Position numbers and translations under genes: made by a program. A DNA stretch of 64,000 bases from Actinomycetes bacterium (GTDB taxonomy: Bacteria; Actinomycetota; Acidimicrobiia; Acidimicrobiales; Palsa-688), in contig JAKBBA010000003.1 of NCBI GenBank assembly GCA_021808665.1, positions 62,001 through 126,000 on the forward strand. Direction: 5' to 3'. Below the pieces are notes generated by a model. That model was not told the origin of the DNA. It worked only from the letters and a program-made list of their open reading frames with translations, and ran no database searches. This document shows, in pieces, positions 8,603 to 19,495 of this stretch (its first letter is position 1; every line of letters starts with the position of its first letter).

Positions 8603-10087
8603 TCAGCCTTGAGCGGGGGTGAGAGGCCCGGCGGGCAGGGAGACGACCATGCGTGTACCGCCGCCCTGACCGGTAGGCGATTCGGCGTGCACCCGGCCCC
8701 CCATAGCAGCCACGAGTTCGTGGACGATGGCCAGACCGAGGCCGGATCCGATCGGTCGGTCCGGACCGGGTCGGGCCACGAAGAGCCTTTCGAAGACCCG
8801 GCTGAGAGCCTCGGCCGGAATCCCTGGTCCGTCGTCGGACACCGTCAAGCCGACCCAGCCGCCCCATCCTGCGGTGGGGAAATCGCCCTCGCCGATCGGA
8901 GTCTCGTTCGTCGAGCGCCCGGCGCGTACCTCCACGTAAGACCCCGCATATCGCAGGGCGTTCTCGATCAGGTTTGCGGTCACTTGGGCTAGTCGGTCGG
9001 GGTCCACGACGGCGGTACAGACGCCGGGCGGTGCCTCCACTCGCAGGCTGATGCCCAGTTCGTCCGCAGCCGGGTTGAAGGCGGTTGCCGCAGTCGAAAC
9101 GACAGCCCCGAAGTCCACGGTCACGGTCTCCAGAGTAAACCGGCGCGCCTGAAGCGTGGCCAGGGCGAGTAGGTCAGCGACGAGTCTCTCGAGCCGTCGC
9201 GCCTGGCCGGCGATCACTCGCGCTGCGGCCGTAGCGTCCTGGGTGGCGCCGTCTTCGATGGCCTCCGCGAAGCCTCGGATCGAGGTAAGAGGGGTACGAA
9301 GGTCGTGTGAGACGGACTGTAAGAACCTGCGTTCGTCGGCTCTTACCCTCCCGAGGTCCTCGGCCATGGAGTTGACTGACCTGGCGAGCGCTGTCAGCTC
9401 CGGGTCCCGCTGGTTGTGGGAAGGCAGCGTTACCCTGGCGTCGAGATCCCCGGACGCTATGCGGCTGGTGACGATCTGCGTGGCCCTGATCGGCGAGACG
9501 AAACGTCGCCCCAGGCGGTAAGCGACGATCCACGCGGCCGCGATGATGGCGAGCGACGACACCAAGAACCAAGGTCCTGCGGTGGACCAGGCGCTTGGGG
9601 GCGTCCGGGTGAGGACCACGGCTTGGACCACCTGACGGGTCTGGCCGAGTATCAGGATCGACGCCTCGTACGGCACCGCTGCGAACACTACCCCGCCGGT
9701 CTCGCCTGAGACAGTCCGAAGTTGGTACAGAGCGGCCGTGTCTAGGTCTGAGACGGTCACCCCCGGGGGTAGAACAAGCTTTGCCCGTGGGGTCACCGGG
9801 TCGAAGGTCCTCCCATCCGCGAGAACAGCGACTACAGCCGATCCGTCCAGGCGGAAAGGGCCGCGAAGTGCTAGCAGCAATGATCGCAGCGCCCTGGCAG
9901 GGTCCCCACCTGGAGCGTTCTTGGCCTCTTGCTGTACTCCGGCGGCGAGCCCGACACCTTCCCTGACAAGTTCGTTTCGAGTCTGGGTGCTGTTGGAAAG
10001 AGCGGCAAGATACAACGTGACAAGGCCGGAAAGAACCAGGGCAGCGACGACCATGAGCACCATGGCGGCGGTGAGGCGTCTAGTCAT
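8603..10087 (-). CDS. Membrane sensor histidine kinase (HAMP, HisKA)
   Basis: A 494-residue OmpR-system sensor. Membrane helix 1 (about 7-30) and helix 2 (about 171-192) enclose an extracytoplasmic domain of about 140 residues. HAMP follows (about 192-245). The dimerisation helix contains F-L-Q-S-V-S-H-D-L-R-T-P with phospho-acceptor His261. The ATPase domain shows NLIENALRY, DDGPGIP and GSGLGLAIV boxes. It starts 14 bases after the response regulator stop, so the two form one operon. The stimulus is unknown. Next downstream is ppc. Confidence 0.93.
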   Translation of the reverse strand: MTRRLTAAMVLMVVAALVLSGLVTLYLAALSNSTQTRNELVREGVGLAAGVQQEAKNAPGGDPARALRSLLLALRGPFRLDGSAVVAVLADGRTFDPVTPRAKLVLPPGVTVSDLDTAALYQLRTVSGETGGVVFAAVPYEASILILGQTRQVVQAVVLTRTPPSAWSTAGPWFLVSSLAIIAAAWIVAYRLGRRFVSPIRATQIVTSRIASGDLDARVTLPSHNQRDPELTALARSVNSMAEDLGRVRADERRFLQSVSHDLRTPLTSIRGFAEAIEDGATQDATAAARVIAGQARRLERLVADLLALATLQARRFTLETVTVDFGAVVSTAATAFNPAADELGISLRVEAPPGVCTAVVDPDRLAQVTANLIENALRYAGSYVEVRAGRSTNETPIGEGDFPTAGWGGWVGLTVSDDGPGIPAEALSRVFERLFVARPGPDRPIGSGLGLAIVHELVAAMGGRVHAESPTGQGGGTRMVVSLPAGPLTPAQG

Positions 10088-10101
10088 GGGGGTGCGCCGG
10101 C

Positions 10102-10782
10102 CTAGTCGAGCCTGTATCCCACACCCCAGACGGTGCTGAGGGTGAAATCCGGCCCGAGCTTCTTGCGGAGCTGCCCGATGTGGACGTCCACAGTCCGGTC
10201 GTCGCCGTACCAGTCAGGGCCCCACACGCCGTCGAGGAGTTGGCGCCGTGAAAGTGCTAGCCCCCTGTTCGCCACGAGGTAGGCGAGGAGGTCGAACTCC
10301 CGTGTTGCGAGCGCAACGGGGCCGCCGTCTAAGAGAACCTCCCGGCGGGCCGTGTCGACGGTGATATGACCGAGGACCGCGACGGCTCTGTTAGTTGTTG
10401 CGGGCTGCGTCGAGCGGCGGATAATCGCCTTGACCCGGGCCGCGAGCTCTCTAGGCGAGAACGGCTTGGTCACGTAGTCGTCAGCTCCGAGCTCGAAGCC
10501 GAGCACCCTGTCGATCTCCTCGTCGCGCGCAGTGAGCATCACGACTGGGACGGAACTGTTGGCCCGTATCCTGCGGCATACTTCGAAACCGTCGACCTTG
10601 CCGGGCAGGCCGACGTCCAAGATGACCAGGGACGGCCTCTCGCGCTCCACAGCGGCGAGGCCTCTCTCGCCGTCTACGGCGGGGACGACGCGGTGACCAT
10701 CGCGGCGAAGGTACATACATATCAGCTCTGAGATATTGGGGTCATCCTCTACGACCACTATCGTCGCCGCTTCGTTGGGCAT
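10102..10782 (-). CDS. OmpR/PhoB-family response regulator
   Basis: A 226-residue two-domain regulator. The receiver contains the acidic pocket E-D-D (12-14), phospho-acceptor Asp56 in VILDVGLPG, the T of MLTARDE and the K of VTKPFSPREL. The C-terminal winged helix carries the usual R-x-V-D-V-H-I-x-x-L-R-K-K-L recognition segment and ends at G-V-G-Y-R-L-D. It is first in the operon with the histidine kinase. The cognate DNA site was not identified. Confidence 0.94.
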   Translation of the reverse strand: MPNEAATIVVVEDDPNISELICMYLRRDGHRVVPAVDGERGLAAVERERPSLVILDVGLPGKVDGFEVCRRIRANSSVPVVMLTARDEEIDRVLGFELGADDYVTKPFSPRELAARVKAIIRRSTQPATTNRAVAVLGHITVDTARREVLLDGGPVALATREFDLLAYLVANRGLALSRRQLLDGVWGPDWYGDDRTVDVHIGQLRKKLGPDFTLSTVWGVGYRLD

Positions 10783-10871
10783 CTTGGTGAGAGTCTGCCA
10801 CGCGCGGCGCTAGAACGAGAGGCTGTGACCCACGCTATTCGCTGGCCCTCCGTGTGGCTGCGGGTTCCTAA

Positions 10872-12584
10872 TCAGCGTCTCCACACAGCAGACTCCCAAG
10901 GTCTAAGCGTGATCGAGGGGCCTGCGATGGGCGCTCCGGCCATGTTCGCCAGCACCAACTTTGCGTGCCGCCAGTCGTCTTCGATGGCCAGAGTGGCTGT
11001 CTGGGTCGCAGTTGAGAAGTTCGCGGCTACGAGCAACTCTCCATCTACGCTGCGGCGGGTGAAGCACCACAGATTCGGGTGGTCCCCGGCGAGGAGATTG
11101 AAGTCGCCATCAGTTACGACGGGATCGCTGTGGCGGAGATGGATCAGCCGTATGTAGTGCGACAAGATCGACTCGGGGTCGTCCAACTGGGCGGTCACGT
11201 TGAAGCGTTCGTAGTCGGGGTTGGCCATGATCCAAGGTTGCGCGGTGCTGAAACCCCCGTAGGCGCTTGCGTCCCACTGCATCGGCGTACGACCCTGGTC
11301 GCGGCTGCGTTCGAACATGGCAGCTTCGAGACTGTCCATGTCCGTCACGCTTTCGAGGAGGCGCTGCTTGTGGAAGTTGAGGACCTCGATGTCGCGAAAG
11401 TCGTCCATGGACGAGAAGGGCGCGTTAGCCATGCCTATTTCCTCGCCCTGGTAGACAAAAGGAGTCCCCTTGTGCAAGTGGAGAACCGTGGCGAGCGTCT
11501 TCGCCGACGCCACCCGGTGCTCGCCGTCGTCCCCGAAGCGGGAGAGGGAGCGGGGCTGATCGTGATTTCCCAGGTAGAGAGAGTTCCATACTCGACCACC
11601 GCTGCCCTCCTGCCACTTTGCCATCACGGCCTTGAGATGCGGGAGATCCAAGGGGATGGGATCGTAGCGGTGGGTCGCGAAGTCAACCATCACATGTTCG
11701 AACGCGAAAACCATGTCCAACTCGTCGCGTGTCGGCTCGCAGAAAAGCGCCGCCTGTTCGACGGTCACCTTGGGTGTCTCGCCGACTGTAAGGACGTGGT
11801 GGGAGCGGCCGGCGAACACCTCTCGGTGCATCTCCTGGAGGAACTCGTGGTTGCGCGGCCCGCACAGGAAGTGCGGGTCGCCGAGCCCGTAGGCGGACCC
11901 CGGGACCGGTTCCACGTCGGGGAAATCCTGGTTCTTGCTCAGCATGTTGATCACGTCCATGCGGAACCCATCGACACCGCGGTCAAGCCACCATCTCATC
12001 ATGGAGTAGACCGCATTGCGAACGTCGGGGTTCTCCCAGTTGAGGTCGGGCTGTTTCGCCGAGAAGATATGCAGGTAGTACTGCTCGGTGTGGGGGTCCC
12101 AGGCCCAAGCCGAACCGGAGAACCGCGACGCCCAGTTGCTCGGCTCGGAGCCTGGTTCTCCGGGGACGCCGCCAGGGCGGGGATCCCGCCAGATGTACCA
12201 GTCCCGTTTCGGATTATCTCGCGATGAACACGACTCGACAAACCAAGGGTGCTCGTCGGACGTGTGGTTGACCACCAAGTCCATCATCAAAGCTATGTCG
12301 CGCCGGTGTAGCTCGGCTATCAGTTCGTCCAGGTCGTCAAGGGTCCCGAAGAGCGGGTCCACGTCGTAGTAGTCGCTGATGTCGTAGCCGTTGTCGTCCA
12401 TCGGCGAGCGGTAGATGGGCGACAACCACACGAAATCCACTCCCAGGCGCTCCAGGTGATCCACGTGGGAGAGGACCCCTCGAATGTCGCCCACCCCGTC
12501 GCCGTTGGAGTCGGCGAAGCTCCTCGGGTAGATCTGGTAGCCCACGAAACTGTGCCAGTCCCCGCTGCGACGCCGCTTAGACAA
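10872..12584 (-). CDS. GH13 oligo-1,6-glucosidase / alpha-glucosidase (MalL/TreC-like)
   Basis: A 570-residue cytoplasmic GH13 enzyme closer to the MalL/TreC type than the GH13 at 1192. Catalytic residues are Asp210 (GFRMDVIN), Glu269 (TVGET) and Asp342 (GNHDQPR). MDLVVNHTS and the VYQGEEIGM and RTPMQWD segments are characteristic of exo-acting oligoglucosidases. The start is TTG 12584 with GAGGGG about 10 bases upstream. The gene runs toward the two-component system with an 87-base gap and no obvious sugar transporter or regulator beside it. Substrate could be isomaltose, trehalose phosphate or sucrose-type oligosaccharides. Confidence 0.87.
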   Translation of the reverse strand: MSKRRRSGDWHSFVGYQIYPRSFADSNGDGVGDIRGVLSHVDHLERLGVDFVWLSPIYRSPMDDNGYDISDYYDVDPLFGTLDDLDELIAELHRRDIALMMDLVVNHTSDEHPWFVESCSSRDNPKRDWYIWRDPRPGGVPGEPGSEPSNWASRFSGSAWAWDPHTEQYYLHIFSAKQPDLNWENPDVRNAVYSMMRWWLDRGVDGFRMDVINMLSKNQDFPDVEPVPGSAYGLGDPHFLCGPRNHEFLQEMHREVFAGRSHHVLTVGETPKVTVEQAALFCEPTRDELDMVFAFEHVMVDFATHRYDPIPLDLPHLKAVMAKWQEGSGGRVWNSLYLGNHDQPRSLSRFGDDGEHRVASAKTLATVLHLHKGTPFVYQGEEIGMANAPFSSMDDFRDIEVLNFHKQRLLESVTDMDSLEAAMFERSRDQGRTPMQWDASAYGGFSTAQPWIMANPDYERFNVTAQLDDPESILSHYIRLIHLRHSDPVVTDGDFNLLAGDHPNLWCFTRRSVDGELLVAANFSTATQTATLAIEDDWRHAKLVLANMAGAPIAGPSITLRPWESAVWRR

Positions 12585-12664
12585 TGTTATGGTTCCCCTC
12601 GCTGATTTTTGGTGAGACCCCGCGGCCTTAGCCTATGGCTATCGGCCCGATGCGGTAGCTCACG

Positions 12665-14119
12665 TTAGCCAACCGCCTCGGTGCCCGACAGGAACCTGAC
12701 CGCGTCGCCCGCATCCCAGCCCTCCGGATGGGTAAGGAGCATCTCGGCCGGCCCTGAGAGGTCAGCGCCCAAGGTGACGGCGGGAGGCTCCGAGTAGCCG
12801 CCGCGCCGAGTCTGACCCAAGCCGATGTTGGACATCAGCCCGTTGCACAGGCACAGCCTGCCGGCAGTGGCCGCCTCGGAACCACCCTTGTGCAAGAACG
12901 ATGCTGTCCTCTCCGCCGGGCATCGGTAGCTAACTGTACCTTTAGGTGTTACATACGGCGTCCTGAGGTATCCCAGATCGCAGGAGCGCTCCCGTGCGAG
13001 GCGGACATCGGGGTCCGACATGGTCCCTTCCAGGTCGGCGAGCTTAAAGGGGAAACCCGTCGGCGAAGCGTTCGGGTCGCTTCTCACGGCGAGCTCCCCG
13101 CGTGCAAGTCGGGCTAGCATCTCCCGGCGAAGTCGGGGTTCGATCCCGGATTCGTCGCAGAGTGCGAACAGCGTCCCAGTCTGGATACCGCGAGCCCCGC
13201 AGCGCCTTGCCCGCGACAGGCTGTCGCTGTGGGACTGCCCACCGGCGAGCCAGAAGGGCAGTCCCAGCCCGGCGAGCTTTCCCATGTCCGCTCGGTCGCG
13301 GGGGCCGTAGATCGGCTCCCCCCGGTCGTCGAGCCGTAGCTGACCTCTAGGTGGTGCGTTGTGTCCGCCCGCTTCGGGAGACTCGACCACGAAACCGTCG
13401 GGGCGGGTCGCGGGGTCCCTGGCCAGGAACGTTGCCAGGGTATCTGAGGAAACGATCGCCAGGAACCTCGGGGCGTCCATCTCGTCGAGGGCTTTCCCGA
13501 TCAGCGACGCTGGGTCGAAGACGAGCCGATGCTGTTCCCGGCCGGCTCCTTCTACATCCACGGGCAACTCGAAGCGCTCGTGGCGGGCGAACGCTTTAAG
13601 CATTTCGGGGAACTTCGCTGGTATGCCCGCCCCGACGAGAACAGCGTCGACACCGGCCAGCATCGCCCCGAAGAGTGCTGGCGGATTGGAGAGCTGCACC
13701 TTCTCCAAGAAGTTGATCCCCACAGCCCCTCCGCCTTGGGCTGCGCGCTTGGCGAGATAAACCTCAGTGAAAGCCGACAGGACCGAGACCCATTGACGTT
13801 GCGGGCTCGGCGAGAAGGATGGGCGCGCCAGGAGCCTGTAAGGGGACCCCGCAGTGCGGCCCCGGGGATTCCAGTAGCGGTCCAAGACGTACCGTGAAAT
13901 CTCGGGTACGGGGAAGGCGTCCAAAGCTTCGCGTATATGGCTCCCTGGGTCCCCGTCCTGGAGCTTTCTCGCCACGATCGTGTCCAGAGCCACTCCCGAC
14001 ACGACCCCCATCGCCCCAGCCCTGGCTACGGCACCCGCTAAGCGCCAACCCGAGACACCTATGCCCATGCCTCCCTGGATTATCTCCGGGATCTCCACTC
14101 GTACAGTAACCATTACCAA
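12665..14119 (-). CDS. Nitronate monooxygenase-like FMN enzyme
   Basis: A 484-residue TIM-barrel flavoprotein of the NMO/2-nitropropane dioxygenase superfamily. It opens with PEIIQGGMGIGVSGWRLA and has the glycine-rich phosphate-binding region AGGQSHSDSLSRARRCGARG in the C-terminal half. At 484 residues it is longer than classical NMOs (about 320-380). The extra C-terminal part has several cysteines (S-Y-R-C-P-A-E-R and L-C-L-C-N-G-L). The start is unclear: TTG 14119, ATG 14113 and GTG 14098 all lack a ribosome site, which suggests a leaderless transcript. A perfect 7-base dyad abuts the start. True substrate unknown. Confidence 0.7.
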   Translation of the reverse strand: MVMVTVRVEIPEIIQGGMGIGVSGWRLAGAVARAGAMGVVSGVALDTIVARKLQDGDPGSHIREALDAFPVPEISRYVLDRYWNPRGRTAGSPYRLLARPSFSPSPQRQWVSVLSAFTEVYLAKRAAQGGGAVGINFLEKVQLSNPPALFGAMLAGVDAVLVGAGIPAKFPEMLKAFARHERFELPVDVEGAGREQHRLVFDPASLIGKALDEMDAPRFLAIVSSDTLATFLARDPATRPDGFVVESPEAGGHNAPPRGQLRLDDRGEPIYGPRDRADMGKLAGLGLPFWLAGGQSHSDSLSRARRCGARGIQTGTLFALCDESGIEPRLRREMLARLARGELAVRSDPNASPTGFPFKLADLEGTMSDPDVRLARERSCDLGYLRTPYVTPKGTVSYRCPAERTASFLHKGGSEAATAGRLCLCNGLMSNIGLGQTRRGGYSEPPAVTLGADLSGPAEMLLTHPEGWDAGDAVRFLSGTEAVG

Positions 14120-14141
14120 ATCACACTACATTATGTGTGAT
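14120..14141. promoter_or_regulatory. Perfect inverted repeat at the NMO-like gene start (candidate operator)
   Basis: ATCACAC (14120-14126) and GTGTGAT (14135-14141) form a perfect 7-base dyad around an 8-base AT-rich spacer. It directly precedes the start codon of the minus-strand NMO-like gene, in a short AT-rich island inside GC-rich DNA. Size and symmetry are those of a dimeric repressor site (TetR or GntR type). No regulator gene is adjacent. Confidence 0.45.
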
Positions 14142-14215
14142 ACTGAATGTACCGCAGCGCTGGAGGTGTTGGGCTTTCTATCGGTACTTAGTCCCACCCG
14201 AATCCGCCGAGGTGC

Positions 14216-15247
14216 CTAGTCTTCCGAAGCGTCCAAGTGGTCTAGGTGGGTCTTCCTGGTGGCTTCATCGAGGAAGGATGCCTGCAGCGAGTTGCGGGCG
14301 AGTGTCCGCAGCGCTCGGGAGTCGAGGCCGACTCCTTCGGCGAGGGCGGCGAAGTTGTCCTCTACGTAACCACCGAAGTAGGCGGGGTCGTCGGAGTTGA
14401 CCGTGACGGCGAGGCCGGCTTCGAGCATCGCCGCGACCGGGTGCTCCTCGATCGTCTCTACTACCTTGAGGCGGACGTTGGACAGTGGGCACACGGTGAG
14501 GGGTACCTGTTCGTCGGCGAGGCGCGCTACAAGGTTGCGGTCTTCGAGAGAGCGCACGCCGTGGTCGATGCGTTCCACGCGAAGAACGTCCAGGGCCTCC
14601 CACACATAGCTTGGAGGCCCCTCCTCCCCGGCGTGGGCGACGCAGTGAAGGCCTTGCGCTCGGGCCCTCGAGAAGACGTCAGCGAACAGTGCCGGTGGGT
14701 ACCCCACCTCCGCCGAGTCCAGCCCGACGCCGATGATCGCGTCACGGTGGCGGAGCAGTTGGTCGAGAGTGTCCATCGCCGCATCTGGACCTTGGTCTCG
14801 TAGGAAGCAGGCGATCAGGCCGGCGGACATGCCGTAGCGACTTCGTGCGGCGCTTACAGCAGAGGTCAGGCCGTTGACGACGGCCTCCAGAGGGACGCTC
14901 CTTGAGGTGTGGGCTTGAGGGTCGAAAAAGATCTCGGCATGGCGGACGCCGTCTTTCGATGCACGAGCGAGATAGGCGTCAGCCAGGTCGAAGAAGTCCT
15001 CTTCTGTGCGCAGGACGGCCATGCACGAGTAGTACAGGTCGAGGAAAGAGCCCAGGTTCGAGAACGAGTACCTGGCCCGCAGATCCTCGACTCCCGCGAA
15101 AGGTAGGCGGACCCCGTTGCGGGCTCCGAGGCGGAACACCATGTCCGCTTCCAGCGTCCCTTCGATGTGGACGTGAAGCTCGGCCTTGGGCAATGCGACG
15201 CGGTCCGGCTGGGCCGGTCTGTCCGCGGGGTGTGTCGGGTCACGCAT
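14216..15247 (-). CDS. add: Adenosine deaminase
   Basis: A 343-residue amidohydrolase-fold enzyme converting adenosine to inosine. Zinc ligands appear as KAELHVHIEG (His25, His27). HAGEEG supplies the metal-binding His and catalytic Glu region, and N-S-D-D-P near the C-terminus supplies the conserved Asp pair. Length is normal for the family. A bacterial variant acting on adenine or aminodeoxyfutalosine cannot be excluded, as the overall motif set is shared. It lies 9 bases after the glycosyltransferase stop on the same strand, so the two are probably co-transcribed although functionally unrelated. Confidence 0.85.
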   Translation of the reverse strand: MRDPTHPADRPAQPDRVALPKAELHVHIEGTLEADMVFRLGARNGVRLPFAGVEDLRARYSFSNLGSFLDLYYSCMAVLRTEEDFFDLADAYLARASKDGVRHAEIFFDPQAHTSRSVPLEAVVNGLTSAVSAARSRYGMSAGLIACFLRDQGPDAAMDTLDQLLRHRDAIIGVGLDSAEVGYPPALFADVFSRARAQGLHCVAHAGEEGPPSYVWEALDVLRVERIDHGVRSLEDRNLVARLADEQVPLTVCPLSNVRLKVVETIEEHPVAAMLEAGLAVTVNSDDPAYFGGYVEDNFAALAEGVGLDSRALRTLARNSLQASFLDEATRKTHLDHLDASED

Positions 15248-15256
15248 CGGCTGAGG

Positions 15257-16027
15257 CTATCTCGCCGGACGGTCGAAACGTCCGGGTGGTGGGCGGAACC
15301 TCATCGCCACTACGGCGCTCAAGCCTTCCGAGACTATCCTCCCGTGCATCTTCGACGCCCCGTGGACACGTTCTTTGAATCTGAACGGCACTTCCACGAT
15401 GCGAGCTCCTCTGCGGTGGGCGGCGTAGGTGGTGTGGATCTGGAACGCGTAGCCCGATAGGCTCCCACCTACAGGCGATATCGAGGCCAAAAGGTCAGCA
15501 CTCCAAGCCTTGAAGCCCCCCGTCAAGTCCCGGTAGGGAAGCCCGAGAACCAGGCGGGCGTAGGTATTGCCGGCCACCGAGAGAGCTTTGCGGTGCCACG
15601 CCCAGTCGGGATCCGTGCTGCCACCTGGTATGTAGCGGGCCCCCAGGGCGAGGTCAGCTCCGCCAGCCAGAGCGCTAAGCAGCGCCGGCACGACAGCCAC
15701 CGGATGTGACCCGTCGGCGTCCATCTGCACCACGGCCTGGTAGCCGCGTTCGAGGGCCCAGGCGAAACCTGCCCGGTAGGCAGGGGCAAGTCCCTCGGGA
15801 CGAGGTCTCACCAACACGTTGATCATCCCCGGACGGTAACCCTCGGCCAGCTTTACCACCCGATCGGCGGTGCCGTCGGGGCTCGAGTCGTCGACGACGA
15901 CCACGTCCACGCTCGGCCGGTCCGACTCGTCCAGCCTGACGGCCTCGTCGATCTCGGCGAGGCCCGATATCAAAGCATCGACATTGTCGACTTCGTTGTA
16001 TGTAGGAACTACGACTACTGCTCGCAC
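15257..16027 (-). CDS. Family 2 glycosyltransferase, polyprenol-phosphate mannosyltransferase type
   Basis: A 256-residue GT2 protein starting R-A-V-V-V-V-P-T-Y-N-E, with D-D-S-S-P-D-G-T and QMDADGSH carrying the D-x-D metal site. The absence of a C-terminal membrane domain and the DLTGGFKAWS and Y-A-F-Q-I-H-T segments match dolichol/polyprenol monophosphomannose synthases (Ppm1 catalytic domain), which make lipid-linked mannose for envelope glycans. I use GTG 16027, which has GGGAG about 8 bases upstream. The frame is open to 16141, but that start would overlap divergent lysC and lacks a ribosome site. Confidence 0.83.
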   Translation of the reverse strand: MRAVVVVPTYNEVDNVDALISGLAEIDEAVRLDESDRPSVDVVVVDDSSPDGTADRVVKLAEGYRPGMINVLVRPRPEGLAPAYRAGFAWALERGYQAVVQMDADGSHPVAVVPALLSALAGGADLALGARYIPGGSTDPDWAWHRKALSVAGNTYARLVLGLPYRDLTGGFKAWSADLLASISPVGGSLSGYAFQIHTTYAAHRRGARIVEVPFRFKERVHGASKMHGRIVSEGLSAVVAMRFRPPPGRFDRPAR

Positions 16028-16124
16028 CAGCCGGCTCCCATTCGGTCGTGGAATGTCGATATGAACAGGACATGGTATTCCCCTCGGCCGAGCCCGTACC
16101 GTCAGCGCTGGTAGCCTGGAGGCC

Positions 16125-18370
<2,246 letters not shown>

Positions 18371-18502
18371 AACCCTAAAGTACCACCAGGGCACGGTCTT
18401 CTACGACCCGGGGATGACACGGTAAATCAACCTTCAGCCCGATGTGTATCACGGCCCGAAAAGCCGACAATGAGATCATCGACCACAAACATCGAGGTGA
18501 CG

Positions 18503-19495
18503 ATGATCGAGATTTCACATCTGACTAAGCGCTACGGGACCACGATAGCCGTTGACGACCTCTCGTTCCGGGTGGTACCCGGGAAGGTGACCGGCTTCCT
18601 TGGTCCAAACGGCGCTGGTAAGACCACGACTATGAGAGCCGTGCTCGGCCTCGACCTTCCAACGAGCGGAACGGTAACGATCGACGGTCGCCGCTACCGG
18701 GATCTGCCAGTCCCGTTGCGCGAGGTCGGAGCGCTACTCGACGCCAAAGCCCTTCACGGGGGCAGAAGCGCCACGAAGCACCTGCAAGCTCTGGCTCTGA
18801 GCAACGGCATACCGCTTAGCCGAGTAGGAGAAGTGCTTCAGATGGTAGGCCTCCAAGGCGTAGCACGCCGTCGCACAGGAGGCTTCTCCCTCGGGATGAG
18901 CCAGCGGCTCGGCGTTGCGGCGGCCCTCCTCGGCGACCCGGCGATCGTCATGTTCGACGAACCGGTCAACGGCCTGGACCCCGAGGGGATCCTCTGGATT
19001 CGCCAGTTGATGAGAGACCTGGCATCTGAGGGTCGGACAGTGCTGGTGTCGAGTCACCTGATGAGCGAGATGGCGCTGACCGCCGATCACCTGATCGTCA
19101 TAGGACGGGGCCGCCTGATAGCGGACACATCTATTTCGGACTTCATAGAGTCAGGGTCCGTAAGCCAAACGCTCGTGAAAAGCCGCGACGACGAACTTCT
19201 CGCCTCTCGTCTCACCCAGGCGGGATTGTCGGTACGGCCCGGCGACGCCGGTGGCATCGTCTGCTCCGGGCCGGGCGTCGAGCGCATAGGCGACATAGCC
19301 CTAGAGGCTCGTGTCGCACTCGACGAGCTGACACCGATCAGAGCCTCCCTCGAGGAGGCATTCATGGAACTGACCCGCGACAGCGTCGATTACATAGCCA
19401 CAACGCCGAGCGGAGCACACAGCTCGCAGTCTGCGGCGACCTCAGGAGGGTCCCTCGGCCAACTAAACAACCTTTCAGAGGAGGCCTACCGATGA
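18503..19495 (+). CDS. ABC transporter ATP-binding protein
   Basis: A 330-residue ATPase of the drug/bacitracin-type exporters. Walker A GPNGAGKTT is at 34-42, the signature is F-S-L-G-M-S-Q-R-L, and Walker B is IVMFDEPVNGLDP; the switch histidine follows in S-S-H-L-M-S-E. The C-terminal extension of about 100 residues is typical of this group. I chose ATG 18503 because GAGGTGACG precedes it closely; ATG 18470 lacks a ribosome site. Its stop overlaps the permease start (ATGA). Together with the permease, kinase and regulator it forms one four-gene unit. Confidence 0.92.
   Translation: MIEISHLTKRYGTTIAVDDLSFRVVPGKVTGFLGPNGAGKTTTMRAVLGLDLPTSGTVTIDGRRYRDLPVPLREVGALLDAKALHGGRSATKHLQALALSNGIPLSRVGEVLQMVGLQGVARRRTGGFSLGMSQRLGVAAALLGDPAIVMFDEPVNGLDPEGILWIRQLMRDLASEGRTVLVSSHLMSEMALTADHLIVIGRGRLIADTSISDFIESGSVSQTLVKSRDDELLASRLTQAGLSVRPGDAGGIVCSGPGVERIGDIALEARVALDELTPIRASLEEAFMELTRDSVDYIATTPSGAHSSQSAATSGGSLGQLNNLSEEAYR

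Noticed and set aside
11079..12227. 382-codon plus-strand frame opposite the second GH13 gene
   Set aside because: Shadow of a high-GC gene; the GH13 frame carries all catalytic motifs.
16028..16124. Possible lysine riboswitch before lysC
   Set aside because: The gap is under 100 bases and shared with a divergent gene, too short for a lysine riboswitch, and no conserved core is visible.
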